Assembly (NCBI GenBank): GCA_964475955.1 | Contig: CAYYZY010000019.1 | Coordinates: 1 to 64,000 of the forward strand | Length of the DNA stretch: 64,000 nt | Source: DATKZH01 sp964475955 | GTDB taxonomy: Bacteria; Planctomycetota; Planctomycetia; Pirellulales; Thermoguttaceae | Reading direction: 5' to 3' | Shown here: piece by piece, positions 33,424 through 41,868 of the stretch | Layout: each line of letters starts with the position of its first letter | Position numbering within the stretch: position 1 is the stretch's first letter | Made by a program: the position numbers and the translations under genes | Notes under the pieces: model-generated | The model's database searches: none | Seen by the model: only the letters and a program-made list of their open reading frames with translations | What the model was told of the DNA's origin: nothing

Positions 33424-35310
33424 ATGAACTGGTCCGTCTTCGTTACTGCGACACGACCGATCGCCGCCCACGCCCGTAGGGTGAGTCGCGTCCCTAGGGT
33501 GGGTCGCGTCCGTAGGGTGGGTCGAGGCACGAGACCCACGCGCCGCTCGCCCCGCCCGTTGCTTTTGCCGTTCCGGCGTGCGCTCACGCTGCCCGTCATG
33601 CTCGTCTTCCTGACGATGGCCGTCGACGCGGCCGAAGTGGCGGAGGTCGACTCGGCCCGACATCAAGACCCCAAGCTCGATCTGGCGCCTGAGGTTACGG
33701 TCTACTCGCCGCGGCTTGAGCCGCTTTGGCTCGAAGCGCTGCGCGGGCCGGAGGTCGAGCTGCGGCGCCAGGCCGCCCAGACCATCGCCATGGCGCACCG
33801 CGAAGGCATGCCCGGCCTGGCCGACACGGCGGCCCCGCTCGTCGAGGCGATGGCGGCGCCCGACCAACACCCGGTCGTCGTGCTCGCCGCCGCGCAGGCG
33901 CTGGTGGCCATCGACGCGCGCCACGCGGCCCCGCAGTTGCACGCGCAGGCGAAGCGCGTGGGCGGAGAGTTGGCCGAGGTGGTCGAGCCGGCGTTGGCCG
34001 CCTGGGATTATCGGCCGATCCGCGACGTGTGGCTCGCGCGACTGCCGGACCCCGAAACGCGCCCTCGCGCGCTGCTCCTGGCGATCCGCGGGCTGCGTAC
34101 CGTCGGGGAGCGCAAGGCGGAGCCGCACTTGCGGGAGATGGTCCTATCGGTCCAGGCGCCGTCCGACTTCCGCCTCGAGGCGGCCGTGGCGCTCGCCTCG
34201 ATCGCGAAGGAAGGGCTGGAAGACGAAGCCCGAACGCTGGTCGCCCGCGAGCCGACGGCGACGTTGGTCGACCGCCTGGTGGCCGCGTCGCTCTTACGGG
34301 AGCACGAGGGCGAGGCGGCCCGGGAATTGATGCTCGAGCTGGCCGTCGACGCCGAGCCGGCCGTGGCCGCCATCGCGCTGGGGAGCCTGTTGGAGATCGA
34401 CCCGCTGCTGGTGGTTCCGATCGCCGAGCGCACGGTCGAGAGCGACGACGCGAACGTCCGCCGCCTCGGCGCCCGATCGCTGGTCGCCTGGCGGACCCCC
34501 GAAGCGGTCGCGCTTCTGGGCCCCATGCTCGACGACCCCCACCCCGACGTGCGCGGCTACGTGCGCCGCTCGCTGGTCGAGCTGGCGTCCGACGCCGACC
34601 TGGCCGAGCCGGTGATCGCCGAAGCGGTCGCCATGCTGGCGACCGACCGATGGCGCGGGCTGGAGCAAGCGTCGCTGGCGCTGGTCGCGTTGGATCACAA
34701 GCCGGCGGCCGGGCGGCTCGTGGAGCTCCTGGAGTTCGAGCGGCCGGAGGTGTTCGTTACGGCCGCGTGGGCGCTGCGCCGCCTGGCCGTACCCGATACG
34801 TTGGACGCCATGCTCGACAAGGCCCGCCGCCAGACGAAGCTGGCCGAAGGGGGCGGTGCGTTGCTGATCGACGTCGATCGGCAGGTCGCCCAACTGTTCG
34901 AAGCGTTCGGGCAGATGCGGCACGCGGAAGCGGAGCCGCTGATGCTCGAGTACGTGCCCAAGCAGGTGCCGTTCGGGTTGGAGTCGCGGACCGCGGCCAT
35001 CTGGGGGCTGGGACACCTGCACGCCGGCGAGCCGGAGCCGGACCTTGTGGAGCGGTTCGTCGGGCGGCTCTCCGACACGAGCCCGATGTTCCCCGAAGCG
35101 CCGGAAGTCCGCACGATGGCGGCGATCAGCCTCGGGCGGATGCGCGCCGAAGACGCGCTGCCGACTTTGCGCAGGTTCGCGCAGGGCGACTTCCCCGAGG
35201 TCCAGCGTGCGTGCGCCTGGGCCCTCCACGAGATCACCGGCGAGCCGATGCCCAAGCTCGAAACGATCGAAATCCAGCGGAGGAACTGGTTCCTGGATCC
35301 GATCGACTGA
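33424..35310 (+). CDS. Secreted HEAT-repeat protein
   Basis: Up to 628 residues. From about residue 100 on it is a continuous array of HEAT-type helical pairs, such as PHPDVRGYVRRSLVELASDA, VRRLGARSLVAWRTPEAVAL and EVRTMAAISLGRMRAEDALP, which form protein-binding superhelices. The true start is doubtful: 33475-33541 is a dispersed tandem repeat, so translation may begin at TTG 33559 or 33565, giving LPFRRALTLPVMLVFLTMAV as a signal peptide. I kept the first ATG because nothing excludes it. It follows the ABC permease by 5 bp and may be cotranscribed, which would link it to export or assembly of the same substrate. No catalytic motif. Confidence 0.75.
   Translation: MNWSVFVTATRPIAAHARRVSRVPRVGRVRRVGRGTRPTRRSPRPLLLPFRRALTLPVMLVFLTMAVDAAEVAEVDSARHQDPKLDLAPEVTVYSPRLEPLWLEALRGPEVELRRQAAQTIAMAHREGMPGLADTAAPLVEAMAAPDQHPVVVLAAAQALVAIDARHAAPQLHAQAKRVGGELAEVVEPALAAWDYRPIRDVWLARLPDPETRPRALLLAIRGLRTVGERKAEPHLREMVLSVQAPSDFRLEAAVALASIAKEGLEDEARTLVAREPTATLVDRLVAASLLREHEGEAARELMLELAVDAEPAVAAIALGSLLEIDPLLVVPIAERTVESDDANVRRLGARSLVAWRTPEAVALLGPMLDDPHPDVRGYVRRSLVELASDADLAEPVIAEAVAMLATDRWRGLEQASLALVALDHKPAAGRLVELLEFERPEVFVTAAWALRRLAVPDTLDAMLDKARRQTKLAEGGGALLIDVDRQVAQLFEAFGQMRHAEAEPLMLEYVPKQVPFGLESRTAAIWGLGHLHAGEPEPDLVERFVGRLSDTSPMFPEAPEVRTMAAISLGRMRAEDALPTLRRFAQGDFPEVQRACAWALHEITGEPMPKLETIEIQRRNWFLDPID
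33475..33541 (+). repeat. GGGTGGGTCGAG-family repeat, three tandem 18-nt units
   Basis: Units at 33475-33492, 33493-33510 and 33511-33528 follow the consensus CGTAGGGTGGGTCGCGTC, then ACGAGACCCACGC closes the element with a GGGTC/GACCC inverted pair. This is the only copy with internal triplication. It falls in the putative N-terminal coding region of the HEAT-repeat gene. Confidence 0.75.
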
Positions 35311-35345
35311 GGACGGGCGCCAGGGCCAACCGTCGCCCCGCGGCC

Positions 35346-35368
35346 GTGGGGCACGTTTCCAACGTGCC
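35346..35368. repeat. Partial copy of the 108-nt palindromic repeat
   Basis: GTGGGGCACGTTTCCAACGT followed by GCC exactly matches one arm of the elements at 10818-10925 and 15958-16065. The partner arm is degenerate (GGAACTGTGCCCAG). It lies between the HEAT-repeat gene and the convergent histidine phosphatase gene, where the hairpin may act in transcript ending. Confidence 0.7.
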
Positions 35369-35440
35369 TGGCCCGATGGAACTGTGCCCAGCGCCTTGTC
35401 TGCCCGATTCCGGCGGGGTGGCCTTGGGCAGCGCGCTGCG

Positions 35441-36070
35441 TCACAGATCCCCCAGCCCGCCAACGCCGACCTCGGCGAGGTGGTCGACCTCGTTGAGCGC
35501 GATCACCTGCCCGCGGCCGTGGTCGCCGAAGCGGACCGTGGTGATGGAGCCGTTGTGGAGCGATCCGAGCGGCTGTCCTTTGGGCAAGCCGGCCATCGCC
35601 TCCAGCGTGACGGTCATCAGCCGGCCGTGGCTGACGACCGCCGCCCGCCCATGCCCGGCTCCGCGGATCGCTTCCAACGCCGCGCAGCCCCGCCGGGCCA
35701 GCGCGCGGCGCGATTCACCGCCGGAGATGGTGAAGTCGGGGTCGCCGGAGGTCCATCGGGCGAGTTCTTCGGGGTAGCGTTCGGCCAGTTCGGTCCGGAG
35801 CTTGTCCTGGAAGATGCCGGCGTCGACCTCGCGGAGTCGCGGATCAGTGCGGATCTCCAGCCCGAGCCGGGCGGCGACGACCTCGGCGGTCTGCATCGCC
35901 CGGCGCAGGGGGCTGCTGTAGAGGGCCTCGATTCCCCGGTCGGCGAGCGCCCGGGCGGTCGCTTCGCTTTGGCGCCGCCCGAAGTCCGAAAGCGGCACGT
36001 CGGACTGCCCTTGCACGCGCCCTTCGGCGTTGTAGAGGCTCTGGCCGTGTCGAACGCAGTAGAGCAGCAT
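35441..36070 (-). CDS. Histidine phosphatase family protein
   Basis: 209 residues from the ATG at 36070, beginning MLLYCVRHGQSLYNAEGRVQ. The RHG motif supplies the phosphorylated histidine. SSPLRRAMQTAEVVA carries the conserved Arg, Glu near LREVDAGIFQD is the acid, and VVSHGRLM supplies the second histidine. These are features of the phosphoglycerate-mutase-like branch, which includes broad phosphatases and cobalamin-pathway CobC. The short length and absence of cobalamin genes nearby favour a general phosphatase. The frame is open to 36130, but the extension lacks the RHG-proximal start typical of the family. Confidence 0.9.
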   Translation of the reverse strand: MLLYCVRHGQSLYNAEGRVQGQSDVPLSDFGRRQSEATARALADRGIEALYSSPLRRAMQTAEVVAARLGLEIRTDPRLREVDAGIFQDKLRTELAERYPEELARWTSGDPDFTISGGESRRALARRGCAALEAIRGAGHGRAAVVSHGRLMTVTLEAMAGLPKGQPLGSLHNGSITTVRFGDHGRGQVIALNEVDHLAEVGVGGLGDL

Positions 36071-36110
36071 GCGCCGGCTCGCGGAGGGAGAGGAAGAAGA
36101 GAAGTCAATA

Positions 36111-36141
36111 CTTAGCCCCGAGTGAATCACCCGGGGCTAAG
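36111..36141. repeat. 10-bp-arm hairpin CTTAGCCCCG/CGGGGCTAAG
   Basis: Perfect inverted repeat with an 11-nt loop that itself contains GTGA/TCAC. It sits between the minus-strand sugar isomerase-like gene and the histidine phosphatase gene. On the minus strand it is not followed by a T-run, so it is not a textbook intrinsic terminator. I have the impression this hairpin recurs in planctomycetes, but this cannot be confirmed from the window. Confidence 0.6.
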
Positions 36142-36180
36142 TGAGGTCAACCAGATGCAGTCAACACGGTTCACGTGACG

Positions 36181-37779
36181 TCAACCGAGAAAATCCCACT
36201 CGATCGGGATCCTCTTGATCGCGTAGCCGATCTCGCGGTGGTAGTCGCCGTAGACGGTCATCCAGTGGAAGCCGGGCATCCGCTCGGCCACCAGCAGGTC
36301 GTCCGGCTTGTAGCGGACGTCGATCTGCGACCGGCAGATCGGCAGGAACGGGTGGTCGATGATCTCGGCCATCAGGCCCATCCACCGCTCCTCCTTGAAG
36401 TCGGCCACCACGTTGGTCACCACCTGGCCGTCGTGCATCTCCACCTTGGGCGTGGCCCCGTAGTCCGACTCGAAGTGGGTGACGATCCGGGCGGGCTCGA
36501 GCGTCTTCCCGTCCATCCGGCGCGGGCCCGTGCAGTGGGCCAGCGTGATCACCCCGTCGTGCGGATAGGTCGGGTCGTTCAAAAACGGCGGCTTGCCGGA
36601 GATGTTCGACATCAGGATGCCGGAGGGGATGACCACGAAGTCCGACTCGCAGAAGGCCGTGAAGCCGTCGTCGTTCAGCGTGCTCAGCGGCAGGCAGGCC
36701 GTGGTCTCCGAGATGGGCATGATCGTGCCCATGCACGAGTTGATCGTGATCGCCCGGCACCCGGCCTTGGCCATCAGCTTGCGGAAGACCTGCTCCAGCA
36801 GGAAGCACCGGTCGACGAAGCCCCGGTCGGTTTCCAGCGTGGTGCCGGGGAGCTTGAGATACTCGTCGGCCCGCTTGCGCGCCAGCGCGACGGTCGCCTT
36901 GTCTTCACGGGCCGCCTGGATCAGGGTGGTCAGGTCCGCCTGGTCCGGGTTCTGGGGATCGGGCTTGTAGGGGATGGTCTGGATGTCGAACTTCCACTTC
37001 TCGCGGACCAACTCGGCGATCACGTCCCGCGGCTGGGCCCAACCGCCGGGACCGCCCACGGCCAGGATCTTGGTCCCGATCGTGTTGTGCAGCCCGCAGA
37101 GCGAACGCAATCGCCAGAGGATTTCGTCCTGGCTGTCGACGACCACGTCGCTGTCGTCGATCCCCTCCACCTGGAGCTCGTCGGTGTGCTGGCGCAGGAA
37201 TCGGGGGCTGATGATCTCGTAGTAGAGGTACAAGGGGCCCGACTTGTGGCGGACGAAGAAGATGGTGTCCTTCTTCAGCGCGGCGATCGCGTTGAGGTTC
37301 CCGTTGCAGGCGTAGACCAAGAGCACGTCGGCCGCCTTGACGTCGGCGTTCTCGGCCAGCCCGCCCTCGTTGTCGAGCGCTTCCAGGGGCAGGAACTTCA
37401 CGGGGAAGTCGGCCCCCTTCTGGAGCTTCTTGAGTTCGCCGTTGATGCGGGCGATCTCTCCGTCGACGTCTTGTTGGGTCTGGATGCCGCCCCAGGACCG
37501 CCAGCTCGTCTGCGGCCTGCGTTTGGGTATCCGGTAGAGGAACAGCGGCTTGACCACTAATGGGCGACGCGGCGACGCGGTCGGCACCTCCGGCTCCTCG
37601 GCCGCAAGCGACGACCAGGTAAGGCCCGTCAGGGCAATGCCGCCCAACGCGGCGCCCCCCATACCGCCGAGGAAGCCTCGCCGGGACAGTCCGGCCTCGT
37701 CGGCCGGCGGCGCCGGGCAGCAGGTGTGGGGCCGGGGGTGGCGGTTGCCGAGCGGATGATCGTGTTCGTCGCGACACAT
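36181..37779 (-). CDS. Tat-exported L-fucose/L-arabinose isomerase-like protein
   Basis: 532 residues. A long N-terminal leader carries the Tat motif LSRRGFLGGMGGAALGGIAL at about residue 31. The mature part has the fold signature of sugar isomerases (fucose/arabinose type): KADVLLVYACNG-like first domain (AADVLLVYACNGNLNAIAAL), AITINSCMGTIMPISETTAC, and the C-terminal barrel segment LAHCTGPRRMDGKTLEPARI, MTVYGDYHREIGYAIKRIPI. Such enzymes interconvert aldose and ketose with a divalent metal and are normally cytoplasmic, so a Tat-exported version is unusual. Whether it is an active isomerase or a binding protein is open. Confidence 0.83.
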   Translation of the reverse strand: MCRDEHDHPLGNRHPRPHTCCPAPPADEAGLSRRGFLGGMGGAALGGIALTGLTWSSLAAEEPEVPTASPRRPLVVKPLFLYRIPKRRPQTSWRSWGGIQTQQDVDGEIARINGELKKLQKGADFPVKFLPLEALDNEGGLAENADVKAADVLLVYACNGNLNAIAALKKDTIFFVRHKSGPLYLYYEIISPRFLRQHTDELQVEGIDDSDVVVDSQDEILWRLRSLCGLHNTIGTKILAVGGPGGWAQPRDVIAELVREKWKFDIQTIPYKPDPQNPDQADLTTLIQAAREDKATVALARKRADEYLKLPGTTLETDRGFVDRCFLLEQVFRKLMAKAGCRAITINSCMGTIMPISETTACLPLSTLNDDGFTAFCESDFVVIPSGILMSNISGKPPFLNDPTYPHDGVITLAHCTGPRRMDGKTLEPARIVTHFESDYGATPKVEMHDGQVVTNVVADFKEERWMGLMAEIIDHPFLPICRSQIDVRYKPDDLLVAERMPGFHWMTVYGDYHREIGYAIKRIPIEWDFLG

Positions 37780-38334
37780 GGCAGGGACTCCTCGCTTGGA
37801 ACTGGCTACTGCGAAGAAGACGAACCGTCACCATACCCGCTCCCCGCGGTCGACGCAAGAATCCCGCCGCACCGGCCGGAGGGTCCGGCGCGGCCCGTAC
37901 CCGGCGAGGCGTCTTCCCTGGTGACACAACGGGTGGCTCCGGCCGGTGGCCGGGGTCGAGCGCAGCGAGCCCCCAGTCGGCCATACCTGCGGCTCGGCCA
38001 GAGCAGCGACAACGGCGTTGGATAGCGGACCGGAAACCGGTCGGCCCCTCTGGTTTGGCACTGGTAGAGCTTGGCCGATTCCACGGCGTGATGGGGCGTC
38101 GCACGAACCCGAAACACGAACCCGAAACACGAACCCGAAGCGCAAGCGAGGGAGTCGAGTGCGCTGCTCGCCGGCGCTTCGGGCTTGTGTCGACACGGCC
38201 AACCTGTACCCCTACCGCGGGTTTTCCCGCGTTGACACTCCCCTCGCCGTAAGGGAAAATTGTGAGTTGGCACCCCATGGGCGCGACCTGCCCCAAACGC
38301 GGACCCGCCCGACTTCAGCACAAAGGAGTTCTTC
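37780..38334. other. Intergenic stretch with a 13-nt tandem repeat
   Basis: 555 bp between divergent genes. At 38103-38141 the 13-nt unit ACGAACCCGAAAC occurs three times in tandem (third copy ends GC), running into GCAAGCGAGGGAG, which resembles the repeat at 21592. In one frame this reads as Asn-Pro/Arg-Ser-Ala-Ser-Glu-Gly peptides, but I treat it as non-coding. The promoter of the aldolase-type gene should lie in the last 150 bp; I see no clear boxes. Confidence 0.6.
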
Positions 38335-39303
38335 GTGACGGCCCCTTGGATCACTTACCGGCCCCAGTTGAAAGTCCTCGATTGTACGGTTCGCGACGGC
38401 GGGCTGATCAACGACTCCCACTTCGAGGACGGGTTCGTCAAGGCGGTGTACGACGCCTGCGTCGAGTCGGGCATCGACTACATGGAGATCGGGTACAAGA
38501 ACTCCAAGCGGCTGTTTCCGACCGACAAGTACGGCCCCTGGCGGCATTGCGACGAGGAGGATATCCGGCGGATCGTCGGCGACAACGACACGCCGCTGAA
38601 ACTGGCCGTGATGTGCGACGCGGGCAAGTCCGACTGGAAGACCGAGGTGCTCCCCAAGTCGGAAAGCGTGATCGACCTGATCCGCGTCGCCTTCTACGCC
38701 CACCAGGTCGCCGAGGCCGTGGAAATGATCCACGACGCCAAGGAGAAGGGCTACGAGGTGTCGGCCAATTACATGGCCGTCTCGACCAACACCGAGCTGG
38801 AAATCGACCAGGTCCTCGACCTCGTCGCCGAAACGCCGGCCAGCGTGATCGTGGTCGTCGACAGCTTCGGCGCCCTCTACACCGAACAGGTCGAAATGCT
38901 GGTCAAAAAGTACCACCAATTCGGCGGCCCCTCGGGCAAGGAGGTCGGGATCCACGCCCACAACAACCAGCAATTGGGCTTCGCCAACACGATCGAGTCG
39001 ATCATTCACGGCGCGAATCGGATAGACGCCTCCATGGCCGGCTTGGGACGCGGCGCCGGAAACTGCCCCATGGAGCTGTTGATCGGCTTCCTCCGGAACC
39101 CCAAATTCAAGATCCGCCCCATCTACCAGGTGCTGGAGGCCCATCTCCAGCCGCTGCGCGAGAAGATGGAGTGGGGCCCCTACGTGCAGTACAACATCAC
39201 CGGCCAGCTCAACCAGCACCCGCGCACCGCCATCGAGGCCCGCTCCGGCGACGGGCGCGACCGCTACGTCGACTTCTACGACAAACAGGTGCTCGACGTG
39301 TGA
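38335..39303 (+). CDS. HMGL-like aldolase-type protein
   Basis: 322 residues with a GTG start at 38335, preceded by AAAGGAG 6 nt upstream. It has the TIM-barrel signature of the HMG-CoA lyase/DRE family: LKVLDCTVRDGGLINDS at the N-terminus, supplying the catalytic Arg-Asp and metal-binding residues, DSFGALYTEQVEML in the middle, and the metal-binding IHAHNNQQLGFAN near the C-terminal side of the barrel. Homocitrate synthase, 4-hydroxy-2-oxovalerate aldolase and related enzymes share this. Substrate identity is not evident. An unusual C-terminal tail (ARSGDGRDRYVDFYDKQV) is present. It starts a plus-strand run of genes containing priA. Confidence 0.85.
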   Translation: MTAPWITYRPQLKVLDCTVRDGGLINDSHFEDGFVKAVYDACVESGIDYMEIGYKNSKRLFPTDKYGPWRHCDEEDIRRIVGDNDTPLKLAVMCDAGKSDWKTEVLPKSESVIDLIRVAFYAHQVAEAVEMIHDAKEKGYEVSANYMAVSTNTELEIDQVLDLVAETPASVIVVVDSFGALYTEQVEMLVKKYHQFGGPSGKEVGIHAHNNQQLGFANTIESIIHGANRIDASMAGLGRGAGNCPMELLIGFLRNPKFKIRPIYQVLEAHLQPLREKMEWGPYVQYNITGQLNQHPRTAIEARSGDGRDRYVDFYDKQVLDV

Positions 39304-39321
39304 AACACGGAAGACGCCCCG

Positions 39322-39381
39322 AGTGTCGTTGTTGGCTCTCAGCGAACAAGCGCCTTGTCGCGAAGCGAAAAGCGACCATTG
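39322..39381 (+). repeat. GTGTCGTTGTT dispersed repeat, copy 1
   Basis: About 60 nt starting AGTGTCGTTGTTGGCTC and ending with CGAAGCGAAAAGCGACCATT. It is about 80% identical, with a 2-nt gap, to the reverse complement of 62378-62437. It lies between the aldolase-type gene and priA. Confidence 0.72.
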
Positions 39382-39427
39382 GCCCGTTCGTCGACGCGCT
39401 GAACCGGCCTGCCCGCAACCCGCAACC

Positions 39428-39466
39428 CGACTCCCGACTCCTGACTCCCCGCTCCCAACTCCCCCG
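39428..39466. repeat. ACTCCC-type low-complexity repeat
   Basis: Run of CGACTCCCGACTCCTGACTC and related units directly before the priA start. It is the third member of the simple-sequence family seen at 1447-1560 and 10761-10815, and probably does not overlap the priA ribosome-binding site, which is weak. Confidence 0.5.
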
Positions 39467-39468
39467 CC

Positions 39469-41754
39469 ATGTCCGACCGGCAGCAAAGCCTGTTCGACAA
39501 GGAACCCGAGCCCTGGGAGCTCGCCGACCAGGCGGAACGGCGCGTGGCCACCCTGGTCTTCGTCGGCGGACCGCCCGGCCGCTTCGACTACACCGTACCC
39601 AACACGCTGGTCGACCAGGTCGAGCCGGGCCGGCGCGTGCGCGCGCCGCTGGGGAAGTCGAATCGGATCGTCACCGGATACTGCGTCGAGGTGAGTACGA
39701 AGCCGGCGGGCCCGAGGCCGCTCAAGCCGCTCCGGGGAGTCGTCGATCGGCGCAGCCTGCTGACCGCCCCCATGCTCCGGCTGACCCGGTGGATCGCCGA
39801 CCACTACCTGTGCGAGTGGGGCCAGGTTCTCGAAGCGGTGATTCCGGCGGGGGTGCGCGCCCAGGCCGGCACGCGCAAGGTCACGCTGCTGAGCGTCGCG
39901 CCCGAGGTCGCCGACCGGCTGCACGCACTTCAACTGCCCAAGAAGCAGGCCCAGGTGATGCGGGCGCTGTCCGAGGCCGACGGGCCGATCACCCCGACCG
40001 AGCTGGCCCGGGCCGCCAAGTGTACGGTGGCCCCGATCAAGGCGCTGCGCGAGAAGGGGATGATCGCGGCCCGCTCGGCGCGCGTCGCGGGCGAGGCTCC
40101 GGCGGAGCCCGCCGTGAAGCAGGAGGCCTACCTGACGCTCAATCGGGAGCAACAGGCGGCGTTGGGGACGATCGTCGACGCCCTGAACTCGCAACGCCAC
40201 CAGACGATCCTCATCCACGGCGTGACCGGAAGCGGCAAGACCGAGGTCTACATCCAGGCGATTCGCGAGGTGGTCGGCTTCGGTCGCCAGGCGGTCGTGC
40301 TGGTGCCGGAGATCAGTCTGACGCCGCAGACCGTCGAACGCTTCCGCTCGCGGTTTCCCCGGGTCGCCGTGCTCCACAGCCACCTCACCGATGTCGACCG
40401 ACACCGCCAATGGCAGCGGATCGCCGACGGCCAAGTGCAGGTGATCGTCGGGGCCCGAAGCGCCGTGTTCGCCCCCGCAACCGACCTGGGCCTGATCATC
40501 CTCGACGAAGAGCACGAGACCTCCTTCAAACAGGAGACGGCCCCCCGCTACCACGCCCGCGACGTCGCCCTCGCCCGCGCGCGCATGGAAGGCGTTCCGC
40601 TGGTGCTCGGATCGGCCACGCCGTCGCTGGAGAGCTGGCACCGGGCCCGGTCGGGCGAGTACAAGCTGGTGCGCATGCCGCGCCGGGTGTTGGGGCGTCC
40701 GCTGCCGGCCGTGGGCACGCTCGATCTGCGGAGCGATTCCACGTCGCGCGGTTTCCGCGGGGCCGTGAGCCGGCAACTGCACGTGGCCATCCGCGAAGCG
40801 CTCGCCGACGGCGGCCAGGTGATCCTGCTCTTGAACCGGCGGGGGTTTTCGACGCACATCCAGTGCCCGGCCTGCGGCGAGGTCGTACGCTGCCCGGAAT
40901 GCGAGATCGCCCTGACGCACCATCGCACCGAAGAGATCGCGCTGTGCCACTACTGCGACCACCAGGTGCCCGCGCCCAAGAAATGCCCCAAGTGCAGCTT
41001 CAACGGGATCCGCTACGGCGGGCTGGGTACGCAGCGGCTCGAGGCCGAGGTGCGGCGGCGGTTTCCCGACGTCCGCTCCCTCCGCATGGATACCGACACG
41101 ATGCAGGGCCGCGGCGCCCACGAGCGCGCGTTGGCCGCATTCCGCGCCGGCGAGGTGCGCATCCTGCTGGGCACCCAGATGATCGCCAAGGGGCTCGACT
41201 TCCCGAACGTGACGCTCGTCGGCGTGATCAACGCCGACACGGCGCTGCACCTGCCCGACTTCCGCGCCGCCGAGCGCACGTTTCAGCTCGTCACCCAAGT
41301 GGCCGGTCGGACCGGGCGCGGGGAAAAGGGGGGCCGCGTGCTGGTGCAGACGTTCAACCCCGAGCATCCGGCCATTCGGGCGGCCGTGCGGCACGACTAC
41401 GACGCGTTCGCACGGGACGAAGTGCCCTTCCGCAAGACGCTCTCCTATCCGCCGTTCTCGCGCATGATCCGCCTCGTAGTGCGCGGGCCCGACGAGAAGG
41501 CCACCGCCGGGTTCGCCGGCCACGTGCGGGAGCTTCTCACCCGCGCACTCGATCGCCACGAGGCCGCGGCGCGCGTGCTCGGCCCGGCGCCCTGCCCGTT
41601 CAGCAAGCTGCGGGGCAAGTACCGATTCCAGATCCAGGTGCAAGGCCCCGACGGCGACAGGCTCCGCGCCAGCGTGCGCGAGGCGACCGCGGGCCTGAAA
41701 CGCCCGGACGACGTGCAGTGGATCGTCGACGTCGACCCGCTCGACATGTTGTAG
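39469..41754 (+). CDS. priA: Primosomal protein N' (replication restart helicase PriA)
   Basis: 761-residue SF2 DNA helicase that restarts collapsed replication forks. Walker A GVTGSGKTEVYI, Walker B LGLIILDEEHETSFKQE, GSATPSLESW, and the zinc-binding cluster CPACGEVVRCPECE...CHYCDHQVP...CPKCSF are all present, as are the motif V/VI sequences LLGTQMIAKGLDFPNV and VAGRTGRG. The N-terminal 200 residues form the 3'-DNA-binding and winged-helix regions (RFDYTVPNTLVDQVEPGRRV). It follows the aldolase-type gene in the same direction and precedes a lipoprotein gene. Confidence 0.95.
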   Translation: MSDRQQSLFDKEPEPWELADQAERRVATLVFVGGPPGRFDYTVPNTLVDQVEPGRRVRAPLGKSNRIVTGYCVEVSTKPAGPRPLKPLRGVVDRRSLLTAPMLRLTRWIADHYLCEWGQVLEAVIPAGVRAQAGTRKVTLLSVAPEVADRLHALQLPKKQAQVMRALSEADGPITPTELARAAKCTVAPIKALREKGMIAARSARVAGEAPAEPAVKQEAYLTLNREQQAALGTIVDALNSQRHQTILIHGVTGSGKTEVYIQAIREVVGFGRQAVVLVPEISLTPQTVERFRSRFPRVAVLHSHLTDVDRHRQWQRIADGQVQVIVGARSAVFAPATDLGLIILDEEHETSFKQETAPRYHARDVALARARMEGVPLVLGSATPSLESWHRARSGEYKLVRMPRRVLGRPLPAVGTLDLRSDSTSRGFRGAVSRQLHVAIREALADGGQVILLLNRRGFSTHIQCPACGEVVRCPECEIALTHHRTEEIALCHYCDHQVPAPKKCPKCSFNGIRYGGLGTQRLEAEVRRRFPDVRSLRMDTDTMQGRGAHERALAAFRAGEVRILLGTQMIAKGLDFPNVTLVGVINADTALHLPDFRAAERTFQLVTQVAGRTGRGEKGGRVLVQTFNPEHPAIRAAVRHDYDAFARDEVPFRKTLSYPPFSRMIRLVVRGPDEKATAGFAGHVRELLTRALDRHEAAARVLGPAPCPFSKLRGKYRFQIQVQGPDGDRLRASVREATAGLKRPDDVQWIVDVDPLDML

Positions 41755-41868
41755 TGCCGCGAAACGGCGTCGGGACTCTCTTCCCCGGCCCCGCGTCTGG
41801 TGACCCCGCCCGACGACTGCTATACTGACGCCTCGTCGACATTCACGCCGTCTGATTGAGGATCCAAC

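Noticed and set aside
38103..38141. Possible CRISPR-like array of 13-nt units
   Set aside because: The units are directly tandem without spacers and much shorter than CRISPR repeats.
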